Position numbers and translations under genes: made by a program | The notes under the pieces: model-generated | Seen by the model: only the letters and a program-made list of their open reading frames with translations | Told to the model about the DNA's origin: nothing | The model's database searches: none | In this document: piece after piece, positions 16,081 through 23,913 of the stretch | Layout of the letters: each line of letters opens with the position of its first letter | Numbering within the stretch: the stretch's first letter is position 1 | Source: Flavobacterium panacis | GTDB taxonomy: Bacteria; Bacteroidota; Bacteroidia; Flavobacteriales; Flavobacteriaceae | Reading direction: 5' to 3' | DNA length: 64,000 nucleotides | Assembly (NCBI RefSeq): GCF_024649945.1 | Contig: NZ_JANKMS010000001.1 | Location: 1 to 64,000 of the forward strand

Positions 16081-18534
16081 ATGTCAAATCATAAAATACT
16101 TACTATTGACAATCTGTCACTTCAAGAATTCGATTCAGAAGCAGAATTAATTCCTTTGTTAACACCAGAGGACGAGGAGGAAATGAATAATGAAGAACTT
16201 CCTGTTTCTCTGCCAATTTTACCTTTACGTAATACTGTTTTGTTTCCAGGAGTAGTTATTCCTATTTCTGCAGGAAGAGATAAATCTATAAAACTGATTA
16301 ATGATGCCAATGCTGGAGGAAAAATCATTGGTGTAGTTTCCCAAATTAATGAAGAAGATGAAGATCCGTCAAAAGATGATATTCATAAAATAGGAACAGT
16401 AGCCCGTATTTTGCGTGTTTTGAAAATGCCTGACGGAAATGTAACGGTTATTCTTCAAGGTAAAAAACGTTTCGAAATTGACGAAGTTGTTGCTGAAGAG
16501 CCTTACATGACAGCTACTATAAAAGAAGTTGCAGAAGAACGTCCGGATGAAAATGATTCTGAATTCACTGCTATTTTAGATTCTGTTAAAGAATTAGCAA
16601 TTCAAATTATTAAAGAAAGTCCAAATATTCCTTCTGAGGCAACATTTGCTATTAAAAACATTGAAAGCCAATCATTTTTAATCAATTTTGTTTCTTCTAA
16701 TATGAATTTATCTGTAAAAGAAAAACAAGGTCTTTTATCGATAAATGGCTTAAAAGAACGCGCTTTAGAAACGCTACGTTATATGAATGTCGAACTTCAA
16801 AAACTAGAATTGAAGAACGATATTCAGTCAAAAGTTCGTTTTGATTTAGATCAACAGCAAAGAGAATATTTCCTTCACCAGCAAATGAAAACCATCCAAG
16901 AAGAATTGGGAGGCGTTTCGCAAGAAGAGGAAATGGACGAAATGGGACTGAAGGCGAAAACCAAAAAATGGGACGAAAAAACGCAGAAACATTTCGAAAA
17001 AGAATTATCTAAAATGCGCCGTATGAATCCGCAGTCACCAGATTTCGGTATTCAGCGTAATTATTTAGAGTTGTTTTTAGAATTGCCTTGGGGCGAATAT
17101 TCTAAAGATAAATTCGATTTAAAATTTGCACAGAAAGTTTTAGATAAAGATCACTTCGGATTAGAAGAAGTAAAGAAAAGAATGATTGAGCATTTAGCAG
17201 TTTTAAAATTGCGAAATGACATGAAATCACCAATTATATGTTTAACAGGGCCTCCAGGTGTTGGTAAAACTTCAATCGGACGTTCTGTTGCAGAAGCTTT
17301 AGGACGTGAGTATGTTCGTATTTCATTAGGTGGTTTACGTGATGAAGCAGAGATTCGCGGACATAGAAAAACGTATATTGGAGCTATGCCAGGAAGAATT
17401 ATTCAAAGCCTAAAAAAGGCAGGTACTTCAAATCCGGTATTTATTTTGGATGAAATTGACAAATTGTCAAGTGGAAATAGCGGTGATCCATCTTCTGCTT
17501 TATTGGAAGTTTTAGATCCAGAACAAAACAGTGCTTTCTATGATAATTTCCTTGAAATGGGATATGATTTATCTAAAGTGATGTTTATTGCCACGTCAAA
17601 TAATATGGCTGCTATTCAGCCTGCATTGAGAGACAGAATGGAAGTAATCAAAATGTCTGGTTATACGATTGAAGAAAAAGTAGAAATTGCCAAAAGACAT
17701 TTATTCCCAAAACAATTAGAGGCTCACGGTTTAACGGCAAAAGATTTAACTATTGGTAAAAAACAATTAGAGAAAATTGTTGAAGGCTATACAAGAGAAT
17801 CTGGTGTTCGTAATTTAGAAACTAAAATTGCTCAAGTGATCCGTAATGCGGCAAAATCTGTTGCAATGGAGGAGGAGTACAACAAAAAAGTAACAGACGA
17901 AGATATTGTTACTATTTTAGGAGTTCCGAGATTAGAACGCGATAAATACGAAAATAACGATGTTGCGGGAGTTGTAACAGGTTTAGCTTGGACAAGTGTT
18001 GGTGGTGATATTTTATTTATTGAATCTTTGATTTCTGAAGGAAAAGGCGCTTTGACGATTACAGGAAATCTTGGAACTGTAATGAAGGAATCGGCGACTA
18101 TTGCCTTAGAATACATTAAAGCAAATGCGAAGAAATTAGGTTTAAGTACCGAAATTTTCCAGAAATATAACATTCATCTTCACGTTCCAGAAGGAGCAAC
18201 ACCAAAAGACGGACCAAGTGCCGGTATTGCAATGTTAACGTCTTTAGTTTCTCTTCTAACTCAAAAGAAGGTTAAAAAGAGCCTTGCAATGACAGGAGAA
18301 ATTACGCTTCGTGGAAAAGTTTTACCAGTTGGCGGAATTAAAGAAAAGATCTTAGCTGCAAAAAGAGCAGGAATTAAAGAGATTATTCTATGTCATGAAA
18401 ACAAAAGCGATATTGATGAAATTAAAGCTGAATATCTAGAAGGGCTTTCTTTTCATTATGTAAAAGAAATGAGTGAAGTTCTGACTATAGCATTAACAGA
18501 TCAAAGTGTTAAGAATGCAAAATTGTTGAAATAA
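16081..18534 (+). CDS. lon: ATP-dependent protease La
   Basis: A cytoplasmic AAA+ protease degrading damaged and regulatory proteins. The N-terminal substrate-binding LON domain starts at about residue 42 ([14 protein letters not shown]). Walker A G-P-P-G-V-G-K-T has K396, and Walker B is F-I-L-D-E-I-D-K. The C-terminal peptidase dyad is S713 (G-P-S-A-G) and K756 (K-E-K-I-L-A-A), with the same 43-residue spacing as the E. coli pair. Length 817 is full. An acidic N-terminal extension of about 40 residues is present. The gene is monocistronic, ended by an AAATTCC-family hairpin. Confidence 0.96.
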   Translation: MSNHKILTIDNLSLQEFDSEAELIPLLTPEDEEEMNNEELPVSLPILPLRNTVLFPGVVIPISAGRDKSIKLINDANAGGKIIGVVSQINEEDEDPSKDDIHKIGTVARILRVLKMPDGNVTVILQGKKRFEIDEVVAEEPYMTATIKEVAEERPDENDSEFTAILDSVKELAIQIIKESPNIPSEATFAIKNIESQSFLINFVSSNMNLSVKEKQGLLSINGLKERALETLRYMNVELQKLELKNDIQSKVRFDLDQQQREYFLHQQMKTIQEELGGVSQEEEMDEMGLKAKTKKWDEKTQKHFEKELSKMRRMNPQSPDFGIQRNYLELFLELPWGEYSKDKFDLKFAQKVLDKDHFGLEEVKKRMIEHLAVLKLRNDMKSPIICLTGPPGVGKTSIGRSVAEALGREYVRISLGGLRDEAEIRGHRKTYIGAMPGRIIQSLKKAGTSNPVFILDEIDKLSSGNSGDPSSALLEVLDPEQNSAFYDNFLEMGYDLSKVMFIATSNNMAAIQPALRDRMEVIKMSGYTIEEKVEIAKRHLFPKQLEAHGLTAKDLTIGKKQLEKIVEGYTRESGVRNLETKIAQVIRNAAKSVAMEEEYNKKVTDEDIVTILGVPRLERDKYENNDVAGVVTGLAWTSVGGDILFIESLISEGKGALTITGNLGTVMKESATIALEYIKANAKKLGLSTEIFQKYNIHLHVPEGATPKDGPSAGIAMLTSLVSLLTQKKVKKSLAMTGEITLRGKVLPVGGIKEKILAAKRAGIKEIILCHENKSDIDEIKAEYLEGLSFHYVKEMSEVLTIALTDQSVKNAKLLK

Positions 18535-18558
18535 ACAGCAATTAAAGTTTAAATATTT

Positions 18559-18608
18559 AAATTCCAAATCCCATTCTGAATTTCAGATTTGGAATTTGGA
18601 ATTTTTTT
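18559..18608 (+). terminator. Terminator after lon (AAATTCC-family hairpin)
   Basis: AAATTCCAAATC (18559-18570) pairs perfectly with GATTTGGAATTT (18586-18597), followed by GGAATTTTTTT. The same AAATTCCAAA-type arms form the terminator at 42421. Confidence 0.8.
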
Positions 18609-18684
18609 ATTGGAATCTATTTTTAAGGTGATATAATTTTATCTTTGCCTTTGCGTTATTCCCACAAAGGTGCGTTCCATAAAC

Positions 18685-19704
18685 ATGTTAAAACAGATCG
18701 TTTTATTTTTTTTACTACTCATTTGTTCGGCTTCGTTCGGACAAGTTGGAGGACGCTACACCTATCAATTTTTAAACCTAACCACTTCACCAAGACAAGC
18801 TGCTTTAGGAGGAGATGTTATCACTATATATGACGAAGATGTTAATCAGGCGATGTCTAATCCTGCACTTATAAATGCAGATATGGATAATCATTTGGCG
18901 ATGAATTATGGGAGTTATTACGGTGAAGCTTCATACGGTACCGCATCATACGCTTATACTTACGATAGACATTTGCAGACATTTTATGCAGGTGTAAGTT
19001 ATGTAAACTATGGATCTTTTGAAGGTTATGACGAAAATGGTCAGGCGACTTCCAATTTCACAGGAAGCGAAGGTGCACTTACATTAGGATATTCGTACAA
19101 CGTTCCCTTTACAAATTTTTATATCGGTACAAATGCTAAATTAATTACATCTTCTTTAGAAAGCTATAATTCTATAGGTGGTGCTGTCGATTTAGGACTT
19201 TTATATTTAGATGAAAAAAACGATATAAATTTTGCTTTGGTTTTCCGAAATATGGGAACTCAATTTACTACTTACTCAGGAATAAAAGAAAATTTACCGT
19301 TTGAAATCGTTGCTGGAATTTCTCAGGAATTAGAGCATGTACCCATTCGCTGGCATCTTACTTTAGAGAATTTACAGCAATGGAATATTTCTTTTTCAAA
19401 TCCTGTTCGTGGAGAAACCAATATTGATGGTTCAACAAGTCAAGAGAAAGTTTCTTTTGTAAATAACGCATTAAGACACGTGGCTTTTGGTGTTGAACTT
19501 TTTCCAAAACGAGCATTTAATTTGCGTTTAGGGTATAATTTTAGAAGAGGAGAAGAATTAAGGGTCGAGGAACAGCGTAATTTTTCGGGAGTTTCATTAG
19601 GTTTTGGTTTAAAGTTGAATAAATTGAAATTTAATTATTCTTACTCGAGATATACATTAGCAGCTAATACCAGCCTTTTTGGTCTGATTTTAAATTTTCA
19701 ATAA
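18685..19704 (+). CDS. porQ: Type IX secretion system protein PorQ
   Basis: A 339-residue outer-membrane beta-barrel of the PorV/PorQ group, needed for type IX secretion. The start at ATG 18685 gives an ideal signal peptide (M-L-K-Q-I-V-L-F-F-L-L-L-I-C-S-A-S-F-G). Typical PorQ features are Y-x-F-L-N-L-x-x-S-P-R-Q-A-A-L-G-G just after it, S-N-P-A-L at about residue 56, and alternating aromatic strands to the C-terminal F. A GTG at 18670 is a less likely start. A TATCTTTG box at 18640-18647 is a plausible -7 element. It lies just before cmk. Confidence 0.85.
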   Translation: MLKQIVLFFLLLICSASFGQVGGRYTYQFLNLTTSPRQAALGGDVITIYDEDVNQAMSNPALINADMDNHLAMNYGSYYGEASYGTASYAYTYDRHLQTFYAGVSYVNYGSFEGYDENGQATSNFTGSEGALTLGYSYNVPFTNFYIGTNAKLITSSLESYNSIGGAVDLGLLYLDEKNDINFALVFRNMGTQFTTYSGIKENLPFEIVAGISQELEHVPIRWHLTLENLQQWNISFSNPVRGETNIDGSTSQEKVSFVNNALRHVAFGVELFPKRAFNLRLGYNFRRGEELRVEEQRNFSGVSLGFGLKLNKLKFNYSYSRYTLAANTSLFGLILNFQ

Positions 19705-19933
19705 TTAAGAAGAATTATTATTAGTGGAAAACTAACTATTAGAAACCTTTTGTAATCGGATAACGATTGTAAAAGGATTTTTTTTGGATTGATTGAGAAT
19801 TAAATATTAGCTATAAGAAAAAGTTTAATATTTTTCAGTATTCCATTTAAAAAGAAAGATGGCTACATTTGCAGTAGTTTATTACGTTTTTATAGAGCGA
19901 TTAATAAAGGAATAAAAATTTAAAAAATACAAA

Positions 19934-20626
19934 TTGAAAAAAATTACAATTGCAATCGACGGATTTTCATCAACTGGTAAAAGTACTCTTGCAAAACAAT
20001 TAGCAAAAGAGCTTCATTATGTTTATGTAGACACTGGAGCAATGTATCGTGCGGTTGCTTACTTTGCCATGCAGCACAAATTTATTACAGCTGATTCTTT
20101 TGATAAAGATGCTTTAGTTGACGCATTATCTAATATTCAGCTTGAATTTAGATTTAATGCTGATTTAGGCTTTGCAGAAATGTATTTAAATGGTGAAAAC
20201 GTAGAAAAGCAGATTAGAACTCTTGAAGTTTCTAGTTTTGTAAGCAAAGTGGCTGCTGTTTCTGAAGTTCGTGCTAAATTAGTAGAACAACAACAGGAAA
20301 TGGGGACAAATAAGGCAATTGTAATGGATGGAAGAGATATTGGTACTGTTGTTTTTCCTAATGCTGAGCTTAAAATATTTATGACGGCAAGTGCTGAAAC
20401 TCGCGCACAAAGACGTTTTGACGAATTAAAGCAAAAAGGTGATGACGTAACTTATGAAGAAGTTCTTCAAAATGTAGTTGAAAGAGATAATCTCGATACC
20501 AGCAGAGAAGATTCTCCTTTGGTTATCGCCGACGATGCGATAGAAATAGATAATTCTTACTTAAATAAAGAAGAGCAGTTTGCAGCAGTTCTAGAATTAG
20601 TAAATGATGTTGTTAAAACAGTTTAA
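19934..20626 (+). CDS. cmk: Cytidylate kinase (TTG start)
   Basis: Phosphorylates CMP and dCMP to the diphosphates. The P-loop G-F-S-S-T-G-K-S-T is at residues 10-18, followed by Y-V-D-T-G-A-M-Y-R-A at about 37-46; D-G-R-D-I-G-T-V is near residue 133. Length 230 fits the family. The codon at 19934 is TTG; no ATG or GTG in frame lies close upstream, and the first beta strand (K-K-I-T-I-A-I-D-G) must be included, so TTG is the real start. A TACATTTG box at 19864-19871 is a candidate -7 element. Confidence 0.93.
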   Translation: MKKITIAIDGFSSTGKSTLAKQLAKELHYVYVDTGAMYRAVAYFAMQHKFITADSFDKDALVDALSNIQLEFRFNADLGFAEMYLNGENVEKQIRTLEVSSFVSKVAAVSEVRAKLVEQQQEMGTNKAIVMDGRDIGTVVFPNAELKIFMTASAETRAQRRFDELKQKGDDVTYEEVLQNVVERDNLDTSREDSPLVIADDAIEIDNSYLNKEEQFAAVLELVNDVVKTV

Positions 20627-20695
20627 TTTTTTGCAGATATTATTTTTAATGGTAGTTTTACGGCTTCATTTTTACTAAAAGACAAATTTTAATAT

Positions 20696-22072
20696 ATGGG
20701 TATTAAAAACAGATTGATTTTAATGAGCTTTCTTCAATTTTTTGTTTGGGGAGCATGGCTTATAACAATTGGGAATTATTGGTTTGGTACTAAAAACTGG
20801 GAAGGAACTCAATTTGGATTAGTTTTCGGAACCATGGGAATTGCATCTCTTTTTATGCCTACGCTTACAGGAATTATAGCTGACAGATGGGTTAATGCTG
20901 AAAAGCTTTACGGAATTCTTCATATTTTGTATGCCGTAGTTTTGTTTACAATAGCGCAAGTTACAACTCCTGATACTTTTATTATTGTCATGCTGTTAGC
21001 AATGTGCTGTTATATGCCAACAATTGCATTAAGTAATTCTATTTCTTATACTTCTTTAAAACTAAATAATAAAAATATTGTAAAAGATTTTCCTCCAATT
21101 CGTGTGTGGGGAACAATTGGTTTTATTGTTGCCATGTGGATCACGAATTTAAGTGGAAGTAAAGCAACAGAATATCAATTTTATATTGCTGGAATTGGTG
21201 CATTGATCCTTGGAGTTTACGCTTTTACGTTGCCAAAATGTGAACCACAGCGTTTGATTAAAGAAAATGCAACTTGGATTGAGACTTTTGGTTTAGAGTC
21301 TTTTAAGTTATTTGCTAATTATAAAATGGCTTTGTTTTTTGTTTTTTCTATGTTTTTAGGAGGAGCGCTTCAATTGACAAATGCTTATGGGGATGTGTTT
21401 CTGGATGAATTCAAACATTTTCCAAAATACGCAGATTCATTTGTAATTCAGTATTCGACAATTATCATGTCGATTTCTCAGGTTTCTGAAACGTTGTTTA
21501 TTTTAGCAATTCCATTTTTCTTAAGACGTTTCGGAATTAAACAAGTGATGTTGATTAGTATGCTGGCTTGGGTTCTTCGTTTTGGATTATTTGCTTTTGG
21601 AGATCCAATAGGAGGTTTATGGATGATTATTTTGTCTTGTATCGTTTACGGAATGGCATTTGATTTCTTTAATATTTCAGGTTCTTTATTTGTAGAAAGC
21701 AATACCGATTCTAAAATTCGTTCTTCTGCGCAAGGTTTGTTTATGATGATGACCAATGGAGTAGGAGCGGTTTTAGGAAGTTTGACTTCTGGTTGGGCTA
21801 TTGATCGTTTCTTTACAAAATCATTCGCCAATACAACTGAATTAGCTGGATTTTTACAAACTGACGCTACTAATGAAAAAATGGTAGAATTTGTAAAAAG
21901 CCAAGGAAATTCGATTTCTACTGAAGGTATTTTTACAAATCCAGTTTTGATGAAAGACTGGCATACGATCTGGTTGTCTTTTGCGGCTTATGCTTTGATA
22001 ATTGCAATTGCTTTTGCTGTTTTGTTTAAGCACAAACATGATCCAAAGGAGATTGAGAATTTAAGTCATTAA
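20696..22072 (+). CDS. Nucleoside permease, NupG-like MFS transporter
   Basis: A 458-residue inner-membrane protein with about 12 transmembrane segments. It is similar to the nucleoside:H+ symporter (NupG/XapB) branch: N-terminal R-L-I-L-M-S-F-L-Q-F-F-V-W-G-A-W-L and G-I-I-A-D-R-W in the first cytoplasmic loop. It probably imports nucleosides, which fits its place 69 bases after cmk, although co-transcription is not certain. It ends before a long perfect hairpin. Confidence 0.85.
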   Translation: MGIKNRLILMSFLQFFVWGAWLITIGNYWFGTKNWEGTQFGLVFGTMGIASLFMPTLTGIIADRWVNAEKLYGILHILYAVVLFTIAQVTTPDTFIIVMLLAMCCYMPTIALSNSISYTSLKLNNKNIVKDFPPIRVWGTIGFIVAMWITNLSGSKATEYQFYIAGIGALILGVYAFTLPKCEPQRLIKENATWIETFGLESFKLFANYKMALFFVFSMFLGGALQLTNAYGDVFLDEFKHFPKYADSFVIQYSTIIMSISQVSETLFILAIPFFLRRFGIKQVMLISMLAWVLRFGLFAFGDPIGGLWMIILSCIVYGMAFDFFNISGSLFVESNTDSKIRSSAQGLFMMMTNGVGAVLGSLTSGWAIDRFFTKSFANTTELAGFLQTDATNEKMVEFVKSQGNSISTEGIFTNPVLMKDWHTIWLSFAAYALIIAIAFAVLFKHKHDPKEIENLSH

Positions 22073-22131
22073 AATAATATTACATCTTTTTCGATGTTAG
22101 CAGGTTGAAGAAGTAAAATAAACTAAAATTT

Positions 22132-22178
22132 AAAATACCACAAAAGTTTCTATAAATAGAAACTTTTGTGGTATTTTT
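22132..22178 (+). terminator. 21-bp perfect hairpin between nupG-like gene and toxin gene
   Basis: Positions 22132-22152 and 22157-22177 are perfect reverse complements around a TAAA loop, ending in a T run. It can end transcription of the permease. It lies only 17 bases before the toxin start, and its right arm ends in TATTTTTG (22172-22179), a match to the Bacteroidota -7 box, so it may also carry the toxin-antitoxin promoter or operator. Confidence 0.7.
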
Positions 22179-22194
22179 GTTATGTATAAATTGA

Positions 22195-22533
22195 ATGAAA
22201 TATTTTGAAACTAGATTTTTAGAAGAAGCGCGAGAATTTATATTAAAGCTAGATAAAAAAATTAGCGAAAAGATTTTGTATAATATTGATTTGGCTGAAA
22301 AGAAACAAGATCCGAGATTGTTTAAGAAACTTAGCGCTAATATTTGGGAATTTAGAATTAGATATGCTAAAATTCAAATTAGACTTTTGGCCTTTTGGGA
22401 TAAAACTAATAACAAGCAGACTTTGGTTATTGCGACTCATGGCTTCATAAAAAAGGTTGATAAAGTGGCTGGAAGTGAAATTGAAAAAGCTAATAAAATT
22501 AGAATGAAATATTTTGAAAATAAAATAGATTAG
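22195..22533 (+). CDS. Type II toxin, RelE/HigB (Gp49-like) family
   Basis: A 112-residue protein of the phage-derived Gp49/HigB-like group of the RelE/ParE superfamily. The family pattern is visible: L-D-x-x-I-S-E-K-I-L at about residues 20-28, the core L-S-A-N-I-W-E-F-R-I-R-Y at about 47-58, and the C-terminal strand L-V-I-A-T-H-G-F-I-K-K. Members cut ribosome-bound mRNA. The toxin precedes its antitoxin by two bases, the HigBA order. Activity here is inferred from family and context. Confidence 0.83.
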   Translation: MKYFETRFLEEAREFILKLDKKISEKILYNIDLAEKKQDPRLFKKLSANIWEFRIRYAKIQIRLLAFWDKTNNKQTLVIATHGFIKKVDKVAGSEIEKANKIRMKYFENKID

Positions 22534-22535
22534 TT

Positions 22536-22862
22536 ATGACAAAGAAAGAAATAAAGATGTATTCGCTTTCTGAAATGAAAGATGAAGTTATTGGAAAAAT
22601 TGGAACTACTGAAAGAGATCAGTATGAATATGAACTTAGTATGGAGTTGTTAGGTAGAATGATTAAAACTGCTAGGAAAGAAAGAAATCTGACCCAAAAT
22701 CAATTAGGTGAATTAGTTGGGGTAAAGAAATCACAAATTTCAAAATTAGAAAGTAGCGCTAATAGCGCAACAATAGATACGATCATAAAAGTTTTTAAAG
22801 CATTAAAAGCTGAAATAAGTTTTAATGTAAAAATTGAAAATCAGAGTTTGCAGGTTTCGTAA
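22536..22862 (+). CDS. HTH antitoxin (HigA-like, XRE family)
   Basis: A 108-residue protein with a Cro/cI-type helix-turn-helix at about residues 48-80 (R-K-E-R-N-L-T-Q-N-Q-L-G-E-L-V-G-V-K-K-S-Q-I split by the turn). The N-terminal part probably binds the toxin. It should neutralise the upstream toxin and repress the pair's own promoter, possibly through the long dyad at 22132-22177. Confidence 0.85.
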   Translation: MTKKEIKMYSLSEMKDEVIGKIGTTERDQYEYELSMELLGRMIKTARKERNLTQNQLGELVGVKKSQISKLESSANSATIDTIIKVFKALKAEISFNVKIENQSLQVS

Positions 22863-22863
22863 A

Positions 22864-22880
22864 TCTTTGTCAAAGTTTTA
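22864..22880. repeat. Left arm of 17-bp inverted repeat
   Basis: ATCTTTGTCAAAGTTTT here is the exact reverse complement of bases 23511-23527. The two arms bracket the unknown secreted-protein gene at 22950. Each arm is also partly palindromic (CTTTG/CAAAG), a sequence type often seen in flavobacterial spacers. Confidence 0.7.
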
Positions 22881-22949
22881 CTTTGATAGCAATTGTTATA
22901 GTAGACTCGACATGTTTTTAAAATGACTTTTAATTTTCAATATCTTCTT

Positions 22950-23492
22950 ATGATTAAAAAAATAAAAAATATTCTTGCAATTTTATTGTTTATGAGTTTT
23001 GGCGTTATTCACGCACACAAAGACAGAATCGAAAGGCCAAAAAGTTTTGTATTTGTTTTAAGTAGCAAAAAAGCTATTCGTTTTAATTCTAATGATTCAA
23101 AGCTTGAAAAGTTTTGCGACGAAGTTATTAGTGGCAAACAAAAGATTTTAGGAGCAAAATTGTTTTACGAAACTGGCGAAGTTGTAACAATTGTAACAAA
23201 AGGAAAAAAATGGAATTTGCTTCGAATAACTTTTAACGAAAAAAGTATAGATGTTCCTCAAAAGATATTAAATAAAATTCCTGAGATTCGTTTCCAGACA
23301 CTAAATTTACTTTGGTCAGGAGAAAGTAATGCTTTTGATTCATCGTATTGTTATCTTGAATTCGAAATAGGTGTAAAACAGATGTTTGGCGAATTTCCAT
23401 CTTTGCACTTGTTTTTTGAAAATATGAGATTCTCAAAGTCTGAAATTTATTTCAAGATAAGTGAAGATTCAACTCAGATAAAGAATTTTTAA
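22950..23492 (+). CDS. Secreted protein of unknown function
   Basis: A 180-residue protein from the ATG at 22950, chosen because it begins with a signal peptide (M-I-K-K-I-K-N-I-L-A-I-L-L-F-M-S-F-G) ending near H-A-H; the frame extends back to 22923. I recognise no family. The mature part alternates short beta-type stretches with charged residues, with two cysteines far apart (C-D-E-V and S-Y-C-Y). It stands alone between the toxin-antitoxin pair and a terminator, flanked by the arms of a 17-bp inverted repeat. Confidence 0.6.
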   Translation: MIKKIKNILAILLFMSFGVIHAHKDRIERPKSFVFVLSSKKAIRFNSNDSKLEKFCDEVISGKQKILGAKLFYETGEVVTIVTKGKKWNLLRITFNEKSIDVPQKILNKIPEIRFQTLNLLWSGESNAFDSSYCYLEFEIGVKQMFGEFPSLHLFFENMRFSKSEIYFKISEDSTQIKNF

Positions 23493-23510
23493 GTTTTTTT
23501 GTCACAGTTT

Positions 23511-23527
23511 AAAACTTTGACAAAGAT
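23511..23527. repeat. Right arm of 17-bp inverted repeat
   Basis: AAAACTTTGACAAAGAT, exact reverse complement of 22864-22880. It lies just after the stop codon of the unknown secreted protein. Confidence 0.7.
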
Positions 23528-23539
23528 AGTTGCATGTAA

Positions 23540-23580
23540 GAAACCAGACAGGTTTTAAAAATCTGTCTGGTTTCATTTTT
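23540..23580 (+). terminator. Terminator after secreted-protein gene
   Basis: GAAACCAGACAG (23540-23551) pairs perfectly with CTGTCTGGTTTC (23563-23574), followed by ATTTTT. Confidence 0.85.
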
Positions 23581-23626
23581 TACATCCGTCGTATCTAATG
23601 TCTTATAAAAACAAAAACTTCTAATA

Positions 23627-23696
23627 TAGCCCCGATAGAAGTGAAAATCCTTTTATGGCGGGGTTCGCCATAAAAGATTGCAACGAATAGCGGGAC
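23627..23696 (+). ncRNA. Dispersed structured element, copy A (possibly Flavo-1-type)
   Basis: A 70-base element whose partner is at 44002-44070 on the other strand. An inner 10-bp hairpin pairs CTTTTATGGC (23650-23659) with GCCATAAAAG (23667-23676) around loop GGGGTTC. An outer short stem pairs CCCG (23631-23634) with CGGG (23691-23694). Both stems change compensatorily between copies while the loop is identical, which argues for a structured RNA. I recall a flavobacterial Rfam class (Flavo-1) of this style, but the identity is unchecked. Confidence 0.65.
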
Positions 23697-23762
23697 TAAA
23701 CGTCTTAAAAAACCTCAAATCTTCTGCTTCTTATTAATATACTGATAATCATATCGGTTTTG

Positions 23763-23794
23763 TTTTGTTAATTCAGAAAAATGTATTAATTTTG
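23763..23794 (+). promoter_or_regulatory. rpsA promoter
   Basis: TTTTG at 23763-23767, a 19-base spacer, then TAATTTTG at 23787-23794: a full match to the Bacteroidota housekeeping promoter (TTTG, about 19 bases, TAnnTTTG). Transcription should start near 23801, giving a leader of about 113 bases. Confidence 0.8.
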
Positions 23795-23851
23795 CAGTCC
23801 TTTTGGCAGAGAAGAGTTTCCATTAGGAATCAACCATTTATGTAAAACAAC

Positions 23852-23894
23852 TTCTGTATTTTCTATCGCATAGAGAAACTCGAGAAAAACAGAA
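23852..23894 (+). promoter_or_regulatory. rpsA leader stem-loop
   Basis: Within the untranslated leader, TTCTGT (23852-23857) can pair with ACAGAA (23889-23894), enclosing an inner hairpin TTCTAT (23861-23866)/ATAGAG (23870-23875). Ribosomal protein S1 often represses its own translation by binding the leader, so this is a candidate autoregulatory structure; no experimental basis here. Confidence 0.35.
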
Positions 23895-23913
23895 TACAAA
23901 TTTTTTTATCAGC

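Noticed and set aside
17832..18173. Minus-strand ORF in lon (113 aa)
   Set aside because: Antisense shadow of a highly conserved coding region; no start context or independent motif.
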